Notes: generated by a model not told the origin, from the sequence alone. A stretch of 64,000 nt of DNA from Meghimatium bilineatum (GCA_034231615.1 CM067317.1:17870264-17934263), one strand, 5' to 3'; positions 10,345-20,619 are shown, counted from the first letter of the stretch. Translations and numbers: made by a program.

Positions 10345-10510
10345 TACCAGGTTAGAGAAGAAGAGAAAGACCAAGAAAATGATGGAGCAGCAATATCGGC
10401 GAATGTATGCACTTGTATCTGGCCTATGCAGACATTTTTACATTAACAAAGATGCGTTCAGCGTATACACGAAGAAGACAACGTTCTGAAAACAATATGT
10501 CACTTGATAT
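10345..10510 (+). pseudogene. non-LTR retrotransposon 3' end (RTE/BovB-like)
   Basis: The plus strand reads RLEKKRKTKKMM, then RRMYALVSGL and NKDAFSVYTKKTTF. It parallels the tail of the longer copy at 12750-13195, including the shared ATGTCACTTGATATATA after the stop region. It is a severely 5'-truncated copy of the same family. Confidence 0.6.
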
Positions 10511-10705
10511 ATAACATTACGTTAGTTTCTGCAAGAAGTTGTTATATGCGTGTTATATGTGATAAAATGTCTCTAATTAAAGTGAAAAACAATATGGATG
10601 TATTCAAATTCACCAAAGATCAAAACACAAGTTAAACAAAGACACTGGTACGCAACAGTATCATTTATTCAAGGAAAGGTGAGAATAGTATGAACTTTAA
10701 TTTTC
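10511..10705. other. unrecognised spacer
   Basis: No feature seen between the LINE tail and the 18-bp array. Confidence 0.4.
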
Positions 10706-10710
10706 ACCGT

Positions 10711-10968
10711 CAAGTGCACACAAACTATCAAGTGGACACAGACTATCAAGTGCACACAAACTATCAAGTGCACACAAACTATCAAGTGCACACAAACTAT
10801 CAAGTGCACACAAACTATCAAGTGCACACAAACTATCAAGTGCACACAAACTATCAAGTGCACACAAACTATCAAGTGCACACAAACTATCAAGTGCACA
10901 CAAACTATCAAGTGCACACAAACTATCAAGTGCACACAGACTATCAATTACACTCAGACCATCGAGTG
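10711..10968 (+). repeat. 18-bp minisatellite, about 14 copies
   Basis: The unit CAAGTGCACACAAACTAT repeats almost perfectly. Because 18 is a multiple of three, three long frames run through it (QVHTNY repeats on plus, LIVCVH and DSLCAL repeats on minus). These follow from the repeat arithmetic and are not evidence of protein genes. Confidence 0.97.
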
Positions 10969-11129
10969 CGAACACACGCCTAAATCGAGGAAAATATAAA
11001 TAATTTTTAAATATTACTTGTGTTAATATTATTAACATGTATATCAGTTAGGACCACAGTTTGCCAGTGTATTGCCATAGCATAGAAGGGGAGCAAAGAC
11101 TAGCATCACTGTTACCTACCGTGTGTATT

Positions 11130-12383
11130 ATAAGATACGAGGGGTGCAAAGGGAACGCATTGCTCTAGGCGGACCCAGGGTTAGCAGATAACCAGGATCC
11201 CAAATGTACCTCCACGCGGTGCACCCTGGAAACAGAAATACAGCAGCTCGAGCTGATTCTGGCCAAATCATTTGGGGATCGTGTCCGAGAATGTGGAGGT
11301 AGCAGATGGAAAGAGATTTGACTGCACAAGAGACAGACAATATCTCCGACACCACCAGCATCACCACATATAGCGACACTGTCGACATACAGTGAAGCAA
11401 GTCAGTCCAGTCCGAACATTGGAGGGGCGGCCAATGTAAAATGCACGTAAATATAGATGCATGGCGAGAGACAAATATATTTCATACCGAGTACAATGAA
11501 ACAATGAAAGGGCAGAACAGCACTAGAGGGCAGCGCGTACTGCAAATAGAAAGTGAAAAGTCCCAAAGAAAGGGGAACTACAAGTTCCGTCAGCTCGAGA
11601 CGAGCTTCTAGTTACCTGTGTTCCTTACAGGCAGAGACCCAGACCCATCCATCGGCGTTTGGTAAAGCAAGAAGACCTAACCCAACTCTAATGTCGAGCC
11701 TTCCTAAACCGGAAATATGCTCGCGAAGAGAAAGGGTTCCGTACTCGATGCGCTCAGGCACAAAAGGGACCACGATTTAGCCCTGGCCCAACTCTACTGT
11801 CAGGTTTTCCTACACCGGAAATACACTTGAAGAGAGAAAGGGTTCAGTACTTGATGGGCTCAGGCGCTATTGGGACAAGGACGCTCAGCTCGAGAACGCC
11901 TTGCTCTCAAACGCGTGGTGTGAGACTCGAACTTGGACAAGGGGTACACGATGTCGGTGAATGACACCTCGGCTAAGAGGGCGAAAGAGCCAGGGTCCAA
12001 CTCCTCTGTTGAGTTCTTCCCCTTAAGGAACCAGGCTCACGGATGAGAAACGGTTCAGTACCCAATGGGCACAGGCACAGCACGTCCAATTACACGAGGC
12101 AAGTTCATAGACAGTGGAACACCTCGTTAGAGTCAGACGATAGCAAAAAATCGTCTGGGCGAAGAGTCTCCGCTACGCGTGCCTGGAGACAGATATAGAG
12201 GCTGTCACAGGCTAAGGGTAGCCCACCCGAATTGTCAAGTCATGCCGAAATCGGATGTGCTAGGCCTACAAGGCGCATAACGATGGCACAACGTAATCAC
12301 GCTCCCGGCGGAAATCGCACGGATATCCGTGATGGTTACAATGGAGCGAACGAAAAACAAACAAACAAAACAATAAGATACGA
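11130..12383 (+). mobile_element. 1.23-kb retroposon, full-length copy 1, with 11-bp target duplication
   Basis: The 11-mer ATAAGATACGA occurs at 11130-11140 and 12373-12383. The element between (11141-12372, 1,232 bp) starts GGGGTGCAAAGGG and ends in an (AAAC)n tail, the signature of target-primed reverse transcription. It is collinear over its length with 61721-62945. One frame near its 5' end reads ADNQDPKCTS and later EIQQLELILAKSFGDRVREC in both copies, so it may derive from the start of a retrotransposon ORF. No reverse transcriptase is present. It may be an internally deleted LINE or a very long SINE-like element. Confidence 0.85.
11675..12095 (+). repeat. three diverged internal repeats of about 90 bp within the retroposon
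   Basis: Blocks beginning near 11678, 11785 and 11996 share CCAACTCT at the start, CCGGAAATA or a derivative, GAGAAAGGGTT and GGGCTCAGGC. The same three blocks occur in the second copy, so the triplication predates the spread of the family. Confidence 0.65.
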
Positions 12384-12740
12384 CTAAGGAGGTTTTAGGG
12401 TGGTGGATTTAGTTGTTCGATCCAATAGATGGTAAGTAACATTGACATACAAATATGCTGACGTCGGATGTGATAGACCAAAATTCTCAGATATCGCACG
12501 TAAGCTGTAAACCTTGATACAACGCATTCCGTAATACGAGGAAATCCTGTTCATCTATAAGAGCTTGAGAACGAAGGAACAAGAAGACAGTATGTGTTCT
12601 TACAATTTGAAGATAACCAAGTCCAACACTGACCATCTTGTATTTAAAATATGTTGGTTTAATAACAATAACCTTCTATTGTGATTCATTTGACTTCTCT
12701 AGTGATTATACTGGCCACTGTTTTTTTACGTTGTGTAGAC
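12384..12740. other. unrecognised sequence
   Basis: No feature is seen between the retroposon and the LINE fragment. Confidence 0.4.
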
Positions 12741-12749
12741 AGTCAATAG

Positions 12750-13195
12750 CTCTTTTATGATCATGTGTTTTCCCAGTGGCAACACATGAATGCGAGACTT
12801 GGACTTTAAACAAGACAATATCCAAAAGAATAAATTCATTTGAAATGAAGTGCTACAGAAGATGTTACGAATATCACGGATAGAGAAAAAGAAGAACATT
12901 GAAGGTTTGAAATTACTGAAACTAAACGAATGTTGGCTTCTATATACTATCATTAGAAGGATGCTACAGTACTTTGGACACTTAAAATGACATGATGGTA
13001 TCGAAAGGCTGATTCTAGAGGGCAGATTGTCAGGCGAGAGAAGAAGAGGAACACCAAGAAGACTATAGACAAGCGACATAGAATAATGTATGCATATGTC
13101 TCTGGCCAATGCAATCTTACTTGCCTGGAACAGAGAGATGTTCAGTGTATCCACGACGAAGACAACGTTCTGGATATGTCACTTGATATATATAG
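12750..13195 (+). pseudogene. non-LTR retrotransposon (RTE/BovB-like), C-terminal fragment
   Basis: Across shifting plus-strand frames the translation shows THECETWTLNKT, RINSFEMKCYRRC, ECWLLYTIIRRMLQYFGHLK, ILEGRLSGERRRGTPRR and a terminal NREMFSVSTTKTTFW. These are the conserved blocks after the reverse transcriptase in RTE/BovB-type elements (cys-glu-thr-trp, FEMKCYRR, FGH and GRP-RR). Stops and frameshifts show it is dead. The minus-strand frame at 12726-13154 is its shadow. The tail matches 10345-10510. Confidence 0.8.
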
Positions 13196-13364
13196 TCAAT
13201 GAATGCAAAGGGAAGACATATGAGTCATTAAGAAAGATGCGTTCTAATTTACTAACATATCTTATATTGCCAATAGTCTTAGTTCAACTTGCGCTAACTA
13301 GTTCAGAAATTGCTCGCCTGCAGCAAGTTTAGTTGATTATTTTAGATCTCACAATATTTGGTGA

Positions 13365-13700
13365 ACATTATAGCTGGTGTCTCGACAGTATACGCTGTAT
13401 GGTGCAATTTATAACTGGTGTCACGACAGTATACTTTGTTTGTTTGTTAAATGGGGGATTAAAGCCTCTTAGCAGAGGCACGACCCTTTCAACCTAAGAC
13501 AGAAGTCTATTTTGGTTATATCAGGCCTTATTAGCTTTTATCTAAATGTGACCTAATGGTCTGCTGTATGGTGCAATTTATAACTGGTGTCGCGACAGTA
13601 TACGCTGTATGGTACAATTTATAACTGTTGTCTCGACATTATACACTGTATGATGCAATTTATAACTGGTGTCACGACATTATACACTGGTGCAATTTAT
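13365..13700 (+). repeat. 40-bp minisatellite, interrupted
   Basis: Units contain GCAATTTATAACTGGTGTC, a CACGACAGTATAC segment and GCTGTATGGT. About seven units are seen, split by an insertion at about 13434-13562 and followed by a retroposon insertion at 13710. Confidence 0.85.
13434..13562 (-). mobile_element. probable short retroposon insertion with (AAAC)n tail
   Basis: A 130-bp block unrelated to the 40-bp units begins with TTTGTTTGTTTG, which is an (AAAC)n tail on the minus strand. It contains AAGCCTCTTAGCAGAGGC, a short inverted repeat. No clear target duplication was found because the flanks are themselves repetitive. Confidence 0.45.
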
Positions 13701-13865
13701 AACTGGTGTAATTGTCAAGGCATGCCGAAATCGGATGTGCTATGCCTACAAGGCGCATAACGGTGGCACAACGTAATCACGCTCCCGGCGGAAATCGCAC
13801 GGATATCCGTGATGGTTACAATGGAGCGAACGCAAAACAAACAAACAAACAAACATAACTGGTGT
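13699..13865 (+). mobile_element. 5'-truncated copy of the 1.23-kb retroposon with 11-bp target duplication
   Basis: ATAACTGGTGT occurs at 13699-13709 and 13855-13865 around a 145-bp insert. The insert matches only the 3' end of the full-length copies, from AATTGTCAAGGC through GGATATCCGTGATGG to an (AAAC)n tail. A 5'-truncated insert with a target duplication is the standard product of LINE machinery. It lies inside the 40-bp array. Confidence 0.85.
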
Positions 13866-13869
13866 CATA

Positions 13870-14825
13870 AAATTATAAAATAGTTAAGAAGCAAATGTCT
13901 TCTAGAATACATTTTCAATTATTGTAATTAACGGGTAGGTCACGCCATCATCATTTCATATATTACCTTCACGTTCAGGCTCAGGTATGTCGATATCACC
14001 ATCATATTCTTGGCCTGTTACATTTTTGTCATATTAACAAATTGCTGTGTAGGATTTCACATACATTTTTAGCAGTTAATATGTATACATGCACACACGC
14101 ATATAAGCTTTTCTGATTATTAGTTCGGATTTAACGGAAACATGTCTTTGAAACATAACTTTTTAAATTGTGGTTGCATGTTTACGCATAAAATGTTACA
14201 TTAACATTGCCAATAGCTAAATGAAATTGCATGGCTTTACTACGATTGCATCGCACGCCATATCGCACCAGTTTATGCATGACCGGACCTGTGTATAAAG
14301 GCCCGTGTCTAGAAATGTAAACGTGACCTGTAACGCTAATTTTCATTATTTCCGTGAATTTTGATTGTTGATCTTGGCCTTTTTGTCATGCGACTCCAAG
14401 TTTATAAAGAGTGACCAACGAAAACGCAACAATAATATGAAACCTAACTAACGAACGAAGTCGTGTTTGCTGTCTGTACGGAGGTCTACATTACTGCCGA
14501 CGATCTCAGGGTTGTGGGGATTTTCAATACATCTTTCTACAAGTAAATCGTTCAGAGTCGACATGTGTCGCCACACCTTTTACGATGTATTACCTGCACA
14601 GTGCATGCATGTTATTATGCATTACGCCATAGATCTTTACATACAATGATATCTTACGCAATTTGTAACATCATCATACAAGTTAGTTGTAAACACAAAC
14701 AGGAATACCTCGTTCCTGGGTTTACTTGTCGGATTTCAGTTTTGCGAGGTACATATTATCTTACTTCCTGTAAGGGGAATCTGGGCAGTGCATATGAACA
14801 GAATACTTTTGTGACGTCAAAGAAT
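13870..14825. other. AT-rich sequence without recognisable feature
   Basis: Overlapping open frames at 14467-14873 show no recognised motif. Nothing else was seen. Confidence 0.4.
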
Positions 14826-14829
14826 TATA

Positions 14830-14905
14830 GTGGATCACATGAGGTATGGTTAGATCGCCGTTGCAGATCTTGAGGTCCTGAGTTCGGTCCATGTTTGGGA
14901 CAGGA
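14830..14905 (+). repeat. tRNA-like SINE head, degenerate
   Basis: TATGGTTAGATCG resembles an A box and, after about 25 bases, GAGTTCGGTCC resembles a B box. No tail is resolved. Confidence 0.4.
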
Positions 14906-14909
14906 TTTT

Positions 14910-15475
14910 GTTTCTTCTGGAGGGACAATCAAAATCCTTACTGTACATGTCCTGTTGTCTGCTATGACAATGTGGCCTTTATTTTCACAGCCCATGGAAA
15001 TCATCTTCGCACTCCTTCACAGGAAAACATACAGTATCGACATTTTTGTGTATATAATTAAAACCTGTTAATTCTAGTTGGTCATGATAAAATTCTGTAG
15101 AATATTACTGTATTGAGACATCTGTAATTTCACACATGCAATTAGAACAGGATTTAAAGGTCGTACTATGTCACTGTATGTTCAAAATGTTCTTTAATTA
15201 CAATCCGTGTTTACTGAATTGAAAAAAATGTGAAAAGGGATGCGTGGTGTGATGAACGTTGATTAGTTTTAGTGATTTGCTTCGAAGTCATTTCTTTCAT
15301 TGTATCATGATTCACGCATATTTATTTCACAACTGTATATGTCAGTCATTTGTTTCGTTTAGTGAGGATTAAAAGAGTGTTTTTTTCAAAACCGAATACT
15401 TGAAATACTTGTATTAAAGAAGTTTACTGTTTTGAAAGAGCTGTTAAAGAAGATGCTGGTTCAAATTTTGTTGTT
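14910..15475. other. AT-rich sequence without recognisable feature
   Basis: Nothing was recognised. Confidence 0.4.
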
Positions 15476-15477
15476 TT

Positions 15478-15905
15478 ACATCTCTAACATTTGAATTAGG
15501 TATATGTAGTTTGCACATTTGCCACATCTCTAATATGTGAATTAGGTATATGTAGTTTGCGCATTTGCCACATCTCTAACATGTGAATTAGTTAAATGTA
15601 GTTTGCACATTTGCCACATCTCTAACATGCGAATTAGTTATATGTAGTTTGCACATTTGCCACATCTCTAACATGTGAATTATGAATATGCAATGTGAAC
15701 ATTTGTGTCACATCCCGAACATGTGAACTAGATGTTAACAGTCCTATAATTTTGGTTACTTCTCTAAAAAGTGAATTAGGTATGTTTCGTTAAAACAGTT
15801 GTATCACGTCTGTAAAATGTGAATTGAATATACGTAGTTCGTACAATTGGGTCACGTCTCTAACATGTGAATAACGTATACTTTGTTCTAACATTTGCAT
15901 TCGTT
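15478..15905 (+). repeat. 46-bp minisatellite, decaying towards its right end
   Basis: Units share CATCTCTAACATGTGAATTA, GTATATGTAGTTTGCACATT and TGCCA. The first five are clear; those after about 15,720 are increasingly diverged. Confidence 0.8.
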
Positions 15906-15909
15906 GTGT

Positions 15910-16590
15910 TTATACGTGTTTCTAATTAAGTTTATAATTGATAAAAAAAAGTAAAGTAGCACTCTCACCGACCAGACATAATGTAAAACGTTTGAGAATG
16001 GATAAATTACCAATACGAAAGAATGTCAACGTATCAAAATATGTCGTTATGAATTTGCACAAGTACGAGTAGCACTAAGGGCGCCAATATCACAGTTATA
16101 ATATAATCACAAAAACACTCATTTCTTCTCTGGACTACAACAGCCTAACTTAATAAGTGTGAGAACACACGCAAAATAGATACACAATTTCTTCTGACTC
16201 ACTCACAAAAAGTTAGAAAACAGAGATCTAGAAACCATGAATATATTTTCCAATACGTTCAACAATTTGATCAAAGATTATTCTAGAATACCTTGGCCCT
16301 TTAACATTTTAAAGTGGATTTAGACAAATCAATAATATAACATTGTACATAAGCACACATCTTTTTTTAATGCAATCATACGTATCAGCAGCATTAAACA
16401 ATTTCGAAAATAATTTTACCCAACAATTTATTTTTATGATGTCGGTCGATGGGCGGCGGATTTAGCTTTGCTGAAATTAAATGCAGATTTTTAACGATTC
16501 ATTAAACGACATAAATGCAAACGGAATTGGATTTCTTCAGTGAAGATTACGCGTAAGTGTTCAATGGATTTGTATGCACTCTTGTTGAAC
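15910..16590. other. AT-rich sequence without recognisable feature
   Basis: No gene or repeat recognised. Confidence 0.4.
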
Positions 16591-16683
16591 TTGTGTGGTT
16601 GTACCGGGATGCAATGTGTAGTCGTAGGACTGGATGTTATGTTTAGTTTCTTTCAACCACACATCTTCTTTTTCGGCGATCAT

Positions 16684-17050
16684 GACTCAGGCTGGGACTC
16701 CGGATTCTATGATATGGGCTGCTGTCTGTTTTAGAGTTGCCACTGTGCCATACTGTTTCTCTTCGACGCTGATTGAGGTGGGCCATGTCTTGTTTCTCAA
16801 GTTTGCATTCTGGGGACATACTTGTAAGATATATTCTGCTGTCATATTAGCAAGACTGCAATGGCAAAGCCCAGTTGTTCCTATTTTGAATTTGTTGTAC
16901 AGGTGATGTCTCATTTTGTTGTGACAAGTTATGAGGCCTGCTCTCTTCTGGATAGTTGGTAATACCCATCATCTGCATTATATTTGGAATGGTCTTCTTT
17001 GTATGTGAACATTGTCAATATACTTGTCAGGTTGATAGCATGTGGAGTTA
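16684..17050 (-). pseudogene. non-LTR retrotransposon, C-terminal zinc-knuckle fragment
   Basis: On the minus strand the translation reads YNADDGYYQLSREQA, a gap with stops, then an open 75-residue frame starting MRHHLYNKFKIGTTGLCHC. It continues with TAEYILQVCP, LRNKTWPTSISVEEKQYGTV and TLKQTAAHIIESGVPA to a stop. This is the C-terminal arrangement of a widespread mollusc LINE group: a C-x-C, then an H-I-L-Q-x-C-P block, a WP block and a final hydrophobic helix. The histidine of the knuckle is Y here. The ORF end looks well kept, but upstream stops show a pseudogene. Confidence 0.75.
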
Positions 17051-17099
17051 AACATTCGGTAATATATGTTAATTTATTGTGAATGTTCCTCAACCGTTA

Positions 17100-17490
17100 T
17101 ATCTCAGCGATGATCAATGCTCCTCAAATGGCATATCTCTATGTTCAGTGCTCCTCAAATGTCATATCACTATGTTCAGTGATCTTCAGATGGCACATAC
17201 TCTATTATGTTCAGTGCTACTAAAATGTAATATCCTCTACTAGGTTCAGTGCTCCTCAAATGGCACATCTGTACTATGTTCAGAGCTCCTCAAATGTCAT
17301 ATCTCTATGTTCAGTGCTCCCCACATGGCATATCTCTAGGATCATTGCTCCTGAAATGTCATATCTCTATGCTCAGTGCTCCTCAAATGTCATATCGCTA
17401 TGTTCAGTGCTCATTAAATGTCACATAGTCTAGTATGTCCAGTGCTCCTAAAATGTAATATCCTCTACTAGGTTCAGTGCTCCTCAAATG
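17100..17490 (+). repeat. minisatellite, 30-40-bp irregular units, about eleven copies
   Basis: Units share TATGTTCAGTGCTCCTCAAATG followed by T/GCATATCTC or a longer TCTACTA variant. Confidence 0.8.
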
Positions 17491-17494
17491 TCTT

Positions 17495-18498
17495 ACGTGT
17501 TTACACTGATTTGATTAATACATAGTGATGAACAAATGACCATATTATATAGAATATTTAGAGGAAGAAACAGTAACAGTTGTTTACTAATAATTGTTAA
17601 CAGAAGTACAAAGCAATACATTTTATGCATACAGTTTACAAAACACAGACCTAATCTTATACACAAAAATCGCATGGTTATCGGCTTTTATCGGAATGGA
17701 AGCACATATTAGCAGCACTGTCACCTATCGATCATTTTGTGATTCAATGGGTGATTGAATCAGTTTGTGCGTGCTATAGTTTGTTTCACTTGACTCATTG
17801 AGGGTCAAAGAGACACTGAAGACAATCTCAAAATATATATAACGAAATGCAGGGCGTAGATATCGCATCCAATCTGCAAACAATAACAACTCGTGCTTTG
17901 CCTGCGGTCTAAATGAAGATACAGTGCAGCCGTTTCAAAAACATAATGAGAAAGACTAAAACATCAAGTTAACAGTCTGTTAAACAGGCAAGTAAGTTAT
18001 TGAATGTCTGCAGTCTATACTATTTGTAATATTAATTTGTGAAGAAAATATTTGATTGTTTGGCCTTATTTGCTGTTGGTGAGAAACTATTTTCATCGAC
18101 ATCTCAATGTGATCAAGTTATTTGTAAAATAGTAACTATATTTTGGTCTTGCAAGTCCATGTTTTATGAACTGTAAATCTTATTACTTTGAAGTTTCATC
18201 AAGCACGCTCAAGAAGATTTTAGTTCAGATGCGCGAGCACTGTAGCACTGCAAGCACATTTGGTAGGTTTGAAGTATGCGACAAAAATGACAATAGTTTG
18301 CAATTAGAGTAATGGTGGATGCCCAGTCGTAGAACTAGCAGTCGTACTGTGATGACGACTATATTCACGAGGAGATGAGGAAATAAATGAATAGCCACGT
18401 GTACACTGACAATGATGTGACAATTATGTAGCCATGTAATCGTATTCTAATACATAATCCCGAATGTGTCCATGTAATACAGATCATCATTTCCAACA
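17495..18498. other. AT-rich sequence without recognisable feature
   Basis: Nothing supportable on either strand. Confidence 0.4.

Positions 18499-18500
<2 letters not shown>

Positions 18501-18556
<56 letters not shown>
18501..18556. repeat. (AT)28 microsatellite
   Basis: An uninterrupted dinucleotide run of 56 bases. Confidence 0.97.
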
Positions 18557-18560
<4 letters not shown>

Positions 18561-18589
18561 CTATATTTATGAAATTCTCCGCTATATTT

Positions 18590-19020
18590 CAATAACACTA
18601 CGTTATTTTTTGAGCCATATACCGATACACTCGTATTTCAGTAATCTCCAGGCACACTTATGTAAACCCCTTTATTATTTCTATAATCAACATTTTCATT
18701 TATTTAATTACTGTTCTGTTTATATAATCACTTTTATATTTATGAAATTCCCTGATTTGTATCTGTAATCCCAGTTATATTTGTACAGTTTGCAGATATT
18801 TCTGGAAAGCACAGTTATATGTATGTAATCCTAGTTATATTTCAATAATATTCGTATCCATTAAGTACATATCCATTATATTGCTGTATTATGTAGTTAT
18901 ATTTCTTATTTTCCCTGCATACACACGTAATACACCATTTTTACGCCGATATGTGTAATCATCGTTATATTTCTATAATATGCTATAATATGTCTGTGTG
19001 CACGTTATATTTATGTTAAT
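18590..19020 (+). repeat. highly diverged tandem region
   Basis: The words GTTATATTT, TGTAATCCC and TATATTTCTATAAT recur at 25-50 base intervals. This is probably an old minisatellite whose period is no longer regular. Confidence 0.4.
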
Positions 19021-19299
19021 CCCCATTTATGCATTGATGGAATTTTCGATTAATTTCGTAAGCATACCAATATTTAGTACTGCTTTAAACATAATCCATC
19101 GTGTAAACTTAAGTTTTTACCATATTATTTACATCAATGTCTAACTGACTAGACACTTTTAGACGGTCAATTTAGCAAATTTTGAATTAGACACTTTTCT
19201 TGCCTTCATGTAGTTTTTCCGAACTTTTTCAGCAAAAAATGTAGGAAGGAAGAGGCGGCGATTTTTTAAAATAGGTTTTGTATATATATAAAGCATATA

Positions 19300-19645
19300 C
19301 GTCAATGGGCATTAAGAAAGAGCACAGGTAAATTTTTCCAAATTCACTCGGGAGTGAGACAGGGATGTGTACTATCCCCTATATTGTTCATAACAGACAT
19401 AGGTCGCATCTGCAAAGTAACAAAGACAACAAGAGAAAATAACATAAAGTATAAATTAAACGAACTGCTATTTGCAGACGACCAAACACTAGTAGCATGA
19501 CCAGAAGAGCAACTACAAAGACAAATAAACAGATTACATAAACACGCCACACCTTTGACATAAAGATAAATATAGAAAAGCCTGAAGTGCTGAGGATGGC
19601 GAAGAACAGAAAGAAACAGCAATATATTTAACTACAAGTCTATAC
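19300..19645 (+). pseudogene. non-LTR retrotransposon reverse-transcriptase fragment
   Basis: The plus strand reads ALRKSTGKFFQIHSGVRQGC, then VLSPILF, and after about 30 residues LNELLFADDQTLVA, followed by a stop, PEEQLQRQINRLHKHA and INIEKPEVLRMAKNRK with shifts. GVRQGCVLSP and FADD are the palm motifs of LINE reverse transcriptase, and the catalytic FADD is intact. Only about 110 residues remain, so it cannot be active. Its continuation resembles the 57,240-57,790 fragment (FADDQ, then P-E-E-Q). Confidence 0.88.
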
Positions 19646-19654
19646 ATATAGCAT

Positions 19655-19930
19655 TTGTTTCTCAAGTCACCATTAGACCATTGGATGGTCCTTGCAGGCA
19701 GCTGTGCAGCTGCCAGTATCTCAATTCTCTTCCCCCCCTCCCACCGTTCACCAGATGAGAGCTCAGTACAGAGAATTTATGTGGGTATGGCATTGTTTAA
19801 CCTTATTTTCCAATTGGTGAGGCCATTTCACATATCAATGGCAGAGTCGAGAAGAGGTATGGTATCTCTGCTCGCTGCAAGACATTCGTGTTTGTAATGT
19901 TGTCAAGAAATCTTGATATTTGTTGAAAGG
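19655..19930 (+). repeat. dispersed repeat, copy 1
   Basis: A block of about 250 bp shares CCGTTCACCAGATGAGAGCTCA, GAGTAGAGCATGG/GAGAAGAGGTATGG and CAAGACATTCGTGTTTGTAAT with 21095-21345 in the same orientation. The 80-codon frame at 19655-19897 lies inside it and is not kept in the second copy. Confidence 0.65.
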
Positions 19931-20070
19931 CGTGTAAGGGGGTCAAATATTGGCAAAAAAATTTTGACTTAGGTTATGAACAAACCCAATGGAAAACATT
20001 TAAAAACTGAAGATTTACAACTAGGTACAATACAGGTATACTGATACCAGGTAACACTTCATTAACACTT

Positions 20071-20238
20071 CTTGATGAAATCGCATCTTTTTTTGGAGAT
20101 GCGGTTAGTCAAGTACTGAAAAACGCGTGTGCAATTGTTGCTAGGCGATTTGGTGCCGTAGAACGGACTGGTTCAATTCCCGTTAGTCTCAAGAATTTTT
20201 AAAATTGTCCTCTGGCTTCCTACTTAAATAAACTTGTA
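20071..20238 (+). repeat. SINE-like repeat, duplicate copy A
   Basis: This 167-bp block recurs at 20451-20618 with only about four substitutions. It carries GGTTAGTCAAGTACTG and, further on, ACTGGTTCAATTCCCG, the latter a good B box. An older relative lies at 36125-36325. It is probably a tRNA-derived SINE, here seen as part of a local duplication. Confidence 0.7.
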
Positions 20239-20384
20239 TAAACAATTATTTGAAGCAAAATTGTATTGTCTATATATGTTATCCATGTTTACAAGAAGAC
20301 CTATCGGCCCTTGTATAACTAATACGGATATTATGTTATGTGTTTGTTGTTACTGAGGATATGTCAATACCTGTACGGGATGTT

Positions 20385-20618
20385 TGTTGTTGTAATAGTC
20401 CTTGTCTCGATTGGTCCGTTCGGGTGACTTTGTGTGCACGATTTGAATGGCTTGATGAAATCGCATCTTTTTTTGGAGATGTGGTTAGTCAAGTACTGAA
20501 AAACGCGTGTGCAATTGTTGCTAGGCGATTTGGTGCCGTAGAACGGACTGGTTCAATTTCCGTTAGTCTCAAGAATTTTTAAAATTGTCCTCTGGCTTCC
20601 TACTTAAATTTACTTGTA
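20385..20618 (+). repeat. SINE-like repeat, copy B with longer 5' part
   Basis: This copy extends further 5' (TAATAGTCCTTGTCTCGATT, GGTCCGTTC), and that part also occurs in the copy at 36125. Its 3' 167 bp nearly equal 20071-20238. The 80-codon frame at 20340-20582 spans it and is not expected to be coding. Confidence 0.7.
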
Positions 20619-20619
20619 C

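Noticed and set aside
10669-11038. Three overlapping open frames of 92-113 codons (LIVCVH, QVHTNY and DSLCAL repeats)
   Set aside because: They are direct consequences of the 18-bp tandem repeat; no start context, splice sites or non-repetitive part.
11128-11400. 90-codon minus-strand frame also present at 61689-61967
   Set aside because: It is shared because the retroposon is shared; the opposite frame has the more protein-like sequence and the retroposon is transcribed from plus.
12726-13154. 142-codon minus-strand frame, hydrophobic
   Set aside because: Antisense of the LINE C-terminus on the plus strand, which shows conserved motifs.
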